A DNA stretch of 18,473 nt from JBHJGO01 sp050331715. Its GTDB lineage: Bacteria; Cyanobacteriota; Cyanobacteriia; Cyanobacteriales; Microcoleaceae. The DNA is taken from contig JBHJGO010000120.1 in NCBI GenBank assembly GCA_050331715.1, forward strand, positions 1-18,473, read 5' to 3'. The translations under genes were made by a program, and so were the position numbers. The notes under the pieces are model-generated. The model was given only the letters and a program-made list of their open reading frames with translations. It was not told where the DNA came from and made no database searches. Of this stretch, positions 14,355 to 18,473 are shown one piece after another (position 1 is the stretch's first letter; each line of letters opens with the position of its first letter).

Positions 14355-15761
14355 CTAATTCAGCAACTCCCTAACATCCGCAACCTCCCCCTTAATCGCT
14401 GTTGCAACCACCATTGCTGGACTCATTAATAACGTCCGTCCAGTTGAGGAACCCTGACGACCTTTAAAGTTCCGGTTGGAGGAAGAAGCGCTAATCTGAT
14501 TCCCCTGTAATTTATCCGGATTCATAGCTAGACACATGGAACAGCCCGCCTCTCGCCATTCAAACCCTGCTGTTTGGAAAATTTTGTCTAATCCCTCAGC
14601 TTCTGCCTGTTGCTTCACCCGTTCAGAACCTGGAACTACAAAGGCTTTCACCCCCTGGGCAACGGTATGACCCTGGGCAAATTTTGCTGCCTCTCGCAGG
14701 TCAGTAATCCGGCCGTTGGTACAACTGCCAACAAAGCAAACGTCCACCTTTATCCCCTTAATCGGTTGTCCAGGCTGGAAGGCCATGTATTGATAGGCTT
14801 CGGCTGCCACGTTGCGATCGCCCTCCGGCAGCATTTCCAGGCTTGGAACCGACTCGTTGACTCCAATGCCCTGACCAGGCGTAATGCCCCAAGTGACAGT
14901 GGGAGAGATATCAGCCGCGTCGAAGGTAACCACATCGTCATAGACCGCATCAGCATCACTGCGGATGCCCTGCCACCAGGCGACTGCCTTGTCCCATTCC
15001 TCTCCTTTTGGTACAAAGTCTCGACCTTTGAGGTAGTCATAGGTGACCTGATCCGGATTCACGTAACCGCAACGAGCACCCCCTTCAATCGACATATTAC
15101 AAATAGTCATCCGTTCTTCCATGGACATAGCCTCAATGGTGCTGCCTGCGTATTCATAGGCATAGCCCACACCGCCTTTAACACCCAGCTTCCGAATGAT
15201 GTGGAGAACGATATCCTTGGCGTAAACACCGGGGGGCAACTCTCCATTTACCTCGATTCGTCGCACCTTTAGCTTAGAGAGGGCTAAGGTCTGGGACGCC
15301 AATACATCTCGAACTTGGGACGTGCCAATCCCGAAGGCGATCGCACCGAAGGCTCCGTGGGTAGAGGTGTGGGAATCGCCACAGGCAATCGTCATCCCAG
15401 GTTGAGTCAGCCCCTGCTCCGGCGCAATCACATGGACAATCCCTTGATTTCCGGAACCAATGTTATGGAACTGAAAGCCGTACTGCTGGCAACTTTTTTC
15501 CAGGGCTTGAATCATTTCTTCGGCCAAAACATCAACGAAGGGCCGAGCTTGGCTTTCCGTGGGAACAATGTGATCAACGGTCGCCACTGTGCGTTCAGGA
15601 AATAGAACCTTGAGCTGGCGATCGCGCAGCATAGCAAATGCTTGGGGGCTGGTAACTTCGTGAATCAGATGCAAACCAATGAAGAGTTGTGTTTGACCGG
15701 AAGGTAATGTCCCAACCGTGTGTAAATCCCAGACCTTATCAAATAGTGTTCCCTTGCTCAT
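14355..15761 (-). CDS. leuC: 3-isopropylmalate dehydratase large subunit
   Basis: LeuC is the iron-sulfur catalytic subunit of isopropylmalate isomerase, an aconitase-family enzyme of leucine synthesis in the cytoplasm. The 468 residues start MSKGTLFDKVWDLHTV. The three [4Fe-4S] cysteines are C347 (in FVGSCTNGRITDL), C407 and C410 (EAGCSMCLAMNPD), matching E. coli numbering. The GDSHTSTHGAFGAIAFGIG motif lies at residues ~128-146, and SSSNRNFKGRQG, the aconitase-type Arg loop, near 426-437. AAGGA precedes the ATG by about 8 nt. It ends in TAG after VRELLN, the expected terminus. A small hairpin lies in its leader. It is divergent from the M16 gene, with 210 bp between. Confidence 0.97.
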   Translation of the reverse strand: MSKGTLFDKVWDLHTVGTLPSGQTQLFIGLHLIHEVTSPQAFAMLRDRQLKVLFPERTVATVDHIVPTESQARPFVDVLAEEMIQALEKSCQQYGFQFHNIGSGNQGIVHVIAPEQGLTQPGMTIACGDSHTSTHGAFGAIAFGIGTSQVRDVLASQTLALSKLKVRRIEVNGELPPGVYAKDIVLHIIRKLGVKGGVGYAYEYAGSTIEAMSMEERMTICNMSIEGGARCGYVNPDQVTYDYLKGRDFVPKGEEWDKAVAWWQGIRSDADAVYDDVVTFDAADISPTVTWGITPGQGIGVNESVPSLEMLPEGDRNVAAEAYQYMAFQPGQPIKGIKVDVCFVGSCTNGRITDLREAAKFAQGHTVAQGVKAFVVPGSERVKQQAEAEGLDKIFQTAGFEWREAGCSMCLAMNPDKLQGNQISASSSNRNFKGRQGSSTGRTLLMSPAMVVATAIKGEVADVRELLN

Positions 15762-15787
15762 AGTGTTCCTTTACTCGCAAAAACCGA

Positions 15788-15806
15788 TGAGACATTTTGT
15801 GTCTCA
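15788..15806 (-). promoter_or_regulatory. Hairpin in the leuC leader
   Basis: TGAGACA (15788-15794) and TGTCTCA (15800-15806) form a perfect 7-bp inverted repeat with a 5-nt loop, 27 bp upstream of the leuC ATG. On the leuC strand it is followed by CGGTTTTT, so it could act as a weak terminator/attenuator, or be an operator. No leucine-rich leader peptide was seen. A third TGAGAC copy lies at 15857-15862. Confidence 0.4.
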
Positions 15807-15849
15807 CCTGATCTCGATATGGCTTTAGTATTCAACTCCTATTCTAGGG

Positions 15850-15855
15850 TATAAT
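15850..15855 (+). promoter_or_regulatory. Candidate -10 box for the M16 peptidase operon
   Basis: A consensus TATAAT lies 117 bp before the ATG at 15972, with TGAGAC two bases downstream at 15857-15862. No good -35 hexamer is found at 16-18 bp, so this is tentative. Confidence 0.35.
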
Positions 15856-15971
15856 GTGAGACTATATAATTTCCTTCTGATTCTGTTCCAAAGTTTCAGG
15901 GTTCGGTTCTAAGTGTTGCTAGTTCGAGTCTGTTTGTTTTCCCATTCTTCAATTCTTGACTCCACAGAAAT

Positions 15972-17510
15972 ATGCAGTTTCTATTCAAGATTTTATTGGT
16001 AGTGGCCCTATTCATCGCTTGGGGAGTTCCACCGGGGCTTGCCTGGGCTGATGTTGCCTCTGTACCCAGGTCGAATACTTCCATTCAGCCGTATCTAGAT
16101 CAAGTTATTGATCGAATCAGCGAATTCCGTCTGGACAATGGCATGAAATTCATTGTGCTCAAGCGGGATCGGGCTCCAGTGGTTTCCTTCATGCTCTATG
16201 CTGATGCCGGTGGCGCGAATGAGCCGGATGGCGTAACAGGAGTGGCCCATTATTTAGAGCATCTAGCCTTTAAGGGGACAAAGCAGATTGGAACAAAGGA
16301 CTACCAAGCTGAAAAGCCCTTGATGGACGAAATGGATGCGCTGTTTGATCAGATTAAAGCAGCAGAAGCGGCAGGAGATGAAGCAAAGGTCGGTCAACTG
16401 ACCTCCAGGTTCAACCAAGTGCAGGCTGAAGCTGCAACCTACGTCAACCAAAACGAATTTGCCAAAATTGTTGAGCAGGAAGGTGGGATTGGGATGAATG
16501 CGACCACCTCAGCGGATGCGACTCGCTACTTCTATAGTTTGCCCGCTAACAAGTTAGAACTCTGGATGTCACTGGAATCAGAGCGCTTTCTTGATCCGGT
16601 GTTTCGAGAGTTTTACAAGGAAAAGCAGGTCATTTTGGAAGAGAGACGGCTTCGGACTGAAAACTCCCCAGTGGGCCAGATGATTGAGGCATTGCTAGAT
16701 GAGGCATTTCAGGTGCATCCCTATCGTCGTCCTGTAATTGGCTACACAAAGGATTTAAAGGCGATGACGCGGGAAAATGTAGGAGATTTTTTCTCTGCAT
16801 TTTATGTGCCAAACAATTTGACGGCGGTTATCGTTGGAGACATTGATCCAACTCAGGTAAAACAGTTGGCTGAAACCTATTTTGGTCGCTATCCTGCCCA
16901 ATCGGAACCACCTAAGTTGACCAAGGTGGAGCCTCGTCAAGATAAAGCCCGTGAAGTTACCCTGGAGTTGCAATCCCAGCCCTGGTACTTCGAGACCTAT
17001 CATCGGCCAGAATTCAACCATCCCGATCACGTGGTTTATCAAGCCATTGCTAATATTCTCAGTAGTGGTCGAACTGCTCGGCTGTATAAATCCATGGTCG
17101 AGGAACAACAGATTGCCCTGGCAGCAGAGGGATTGAACAGTTTCCCTGGCAATAAGTACCCCACGTTGATGCTGTTTTATGCCCTGACCGCCCCTGGACA
17201 TACGGTGGACGAGGTGGCAGCGGCTCTGGATCAGGAAATTCAGCGCTTGACAACTGAGCTGGTTTCTCAGGAAGAGCTAGATCGAGTTAAAACTCAAGCT
17301 CGGGCAGGGCTGCTCAGATCCCTCAGTTCCAACATGGGTATGGCTTCAGCGCTGGCCGAGTATCAGGTGAAAACAGGTTCTTGGAAAAATCTCTTCCAGG
17401 AGCTAGACGCGATTTCTGAGATTACTCCAGCTGATATTCAGCGGGTGGCGAAAGCAACCTTCCGGCCTGAAAATCGCACTATTGGTAAGATTTTACCGAA
17501 AGAATCCTAG
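15972..17510 (+). CDS. Zinc metallopeptidase, M16 family (active subunit)
   Basis: This 512-residue M16 (pitrilysin/processing-peptidase-like) protein has a signal peptide (MQFLFKILLVVALFIAWGV, cleavage near residue 26), so it acts in the periplasm or thylakoid lumen. The inverted zinc motif HxxEH is HYLEH at residues 93-97, with E96 as the catalytic base. The third zinc ligand is probably E202 in WMSLESERF, after a helical insertion at ~110-165 that carries charged heptad-like sequence. VILEERRLRTENSP (221-233) is typical of the N-terminal M16 domain, and the second, non-catalytic M16 domain follows from about residue 280. It ends in TAG, 48 bp before a second M16 gene, so they are probably one operon forming an active/inactive pair. 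Confidence 0.93.
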   Translation: MQFLFKILLVVALFIAWGVPPGLAWADVASVPRSNTSIQPYLDQVIDRISEFRLDNGMKFIVLKRDRAPVVSFMLYADAGGANEPDGVTGVAHYLEHLAFKGTKQIGTKDYQAEKPLMDEMDALFDQIKAAEAAGDEAKVGQLTSRFNQVQAEAATYVNQNEFAKIVEQEGGIGMNATTSADATRYFYSLPANKLELWMSLESERFLDPVFREFYKEKQVILEERRLRTENSPVGQMIEALLDEAFQVHPYRRPVIGYTKDLKAMTRENVGDFFSAFYVPNNLTAVIVGDIDPTQVKQLAETYFGRYPAQSEPPKLTKVEPRQDKAREVTLELQSQPWYFETYHRPEFNHPDHVVYQAIANILSSGRTARLYKSMVEEQQIALAAEGLNSFPGNKYPTLMLFYALTAPGHTVDEVAAALDQEIQRLTTELVSQEELDRVKTQARAGLLRSLSSNMGMASALAEYQVKTGSWKNLFQELDAISEITPADIQRVAKATFRPENRTIGKILPKES

Positions 17511-17558
17511 GACTATCAATTGTTACTGTTCTGAGTTGCTGTTTCACCTCCCGCTCCT

Positions 17559-18473
17559 ATGAAAGTTAATTTTTTGTTTAATCTGAAACTCAAATCATCT
17601 AGATTTTTTCTGACCCTGGTAGCAACGGCTTTGCTAATGGTTACGACTCTGCGATCGCCGGCTGTTGCTGCAACCGCCAAGCATTACGATCAGCTCACGT
17701 TTCCGCCTTTGCCAGAAATTCAGATACCGGAGTATACTCGCTATCAGCTTGAAAATGGCATGACCGTCTATCTGGTGGAGGATCATGAATTGCCCTTGGT
17801 GGAGGGAACCGCACTATTCCGTACGGGGAGCCGCTTTGAACCCGATGACAAGGTGGGGTTAGCGAGCTTGACGGGAGAAGTGATGCGAACAGGGGGAACC
17901 CAAAGTCATCCGCCAGACGAATTGAACCAGCTTTTGGAACAAAAGGCCGCTTCGATTGAGTCCGGTGTCGGAGAAACCTCCGGTAGTGCTGGGTTCAGTG
18001 CCCTGACTGAAGACCTTTCAGAAGTCTTTGAATTGTTTGCAGAGGTTGTCCAGGATCCAAGCTTTACTGAAGACAAGCTGGAACTGGCAAAAACCCAGCG
18101 CCAAGGCTCCATTGCTCGGCGGAATGATGATCCGAATGGGATTGCGGGTCGGGAATTTCAGAAGTTGATCTATGGCCCTGAAAGTCCCTACGCTCGTACC
18201 ATAGAATATGTGACCTTAGATAATATCCAGCAACCAGATTTAATTAACTTCTACCAGCAATATTTTCACCCAGAAAATATGATCCTAGGGATTGTCGGGG
18301 ACTTTGATCCGGAGAAGATGAAGCTGATGATCGCCAACCAATTTGGTTCCTGGAAACCTGAACGTCAGGCTACAACTCCCCCGATTCCTGAACCCTCCCA
18401 GGCAAACAATGGCGGGGTCTTCTTCGTGAGCCACCCGCAACTGAACCAGAGTTATATTCAGATGGGTCATATG
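17559..18473 (+). CDS. M16-family protein without zinc motif (partial, 3' end beyond window)
   Basis: An open frame starts at ATG 17559 and is still open at the window end (305 codons). It has a signal peptide (basic start, hydrophobic core LTLVATALLMV, AVAA cleavage near residue 38). The M16 fold is recognisable: YQLENGMTVYLVEDHELPLVEGTALFRTGSRFEPDDKVGLASLTGEVM. At the place of HxxEH the protein has SLTGE, so it cannot bind zinc and should be catalytically inactive. The later segment GPESPYARTIEYVTLDNIQ matches the M16 'hinge' region. Such inactive partners pair with active M16 subunits, consistent with the gene 48 bp upstream. The C-terminal half is outside the window. Confidence 0.9.
   Translation, partial: MKVNFLFNLKLKSSRFFLTLVATALLMVTTLRSPAVAATAKHYDQLTFPPLPEIQIPEYTRYQLENGMTVYLVEDHELPLVEGTALFRTGSRFEPDDKVGLASLTGEVMRTGGTQSHPPDELNQLLEQKAASIESGVGETSGSAGFSALTEDLSEVFELFAEVVQDPSFTEDKLELAKTQRQGSIARRNDDPNGIAGREFQKLIYGPESPYARTIEYVTLDNIQQPDLINFYQQYFHPENMILGIVGDFDPEKMKLMIANQFGSWKPERQATTPPIPEPSQANNGGVFFVSHPQLNQSYIQMGHM

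Larger units (their letters stand above)
493..17658. repeat. Ten dispersed HIP1 octamers (GCGATCGC)
   Basis: Copies start at 493, 3363, 4056, 6200, 7581, 9608, 14814, 15337, 15618 and 17651. HIP1 is a palindrome strongly over-represented in many cyanobacterial genomes. All copies here lie inside genes. None is in the gaps. Confidence 0.9.

Noticed and set aside
14610..15272. 220-residue plus-strand reading frame
   Set aside because: It lies wholly inside leuC on the opposite strand and has no recognisable protein features; it is a shadow frame.
1..18473. CRISPR array, tRNA/rRNA, insertion sequence or prophage
   Set aside because: No regularly spaced repeat, cloverleaf, transposase, integrase or phage gene was found on either strand.

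Overview
The window looks like cyanobacterial chromosome. It carries psbI (a photosystem II subunit), the cyanobacterial alkane-pathway pair ado/aar, a DUF3769 LptD-like outer-membrane protein, and ten copies of the HIP1 octamer GCGATCGC in 18.5 kb, a density typical of many cyanobacteria. The genus cannot be fixed from the sequence. There are no rRNA, tRNA, CRISPR, phage or transposase genes. The gene content is housekeeping plus conserved hypotheticals.

Layout. 1-410 holds no supported gene. 411-2285 carries a large unrecognised low-complexity protein followed by psbI. 2471-5709 carries the LptD-like protein and a conserved cyanobacterial hypothetical. 5726-6466 (minus) is a membrane/coiled-coil gene broken by an in-frame TAG. 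6559-6705 is a 48-residue one-pass membrane protein. 6720-8952 (minus) has two transporter parts without partners: a PhnD-type binding lipoprotein and a MalG-type permease. 9248-11109 is the hydrocarbon locus: ado interrupted by an in-frame TAG at codon 58, a terminator, and an intact aar. 11629-13399 encodes an exported beta-barrel-like protein and a small exported protein whose only plausible start is ACG. 13405-15761 (minus) is leuC-leuD, split by a 350 bp gap with a foldback element and a tandem repeat. 15972 to the end is an M16 peptidase pair: one member with HxxEH, the other (cut by the window edge) without it.

How the genes work together. AAR reduces fatty acyl-ACP to fatty aldehyde and ADO turns the aldehyde into alkane. 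LeuC and LeuD form isopropylmalate isomerase for leucine synthesis. The two M16 proteins probably form an active/inactive heteromer in the periplasm or lumen. The LptD-like protein belongs to LPS export to the outer membrane.

The most notable observation is a set of three single-codon lesions in otherwise well-preserved genes: TAG in ado, TAG in the 5726-6466 gene, and ACG where ATG is expected at 13121. TAG is also the commonest genuine stop here (8 of 15 genes), so genome-wide reassignment of TAG is unlikely. The options are point mutations, sequencing or assembly errors, or local readthrough and non-AUG initiation.
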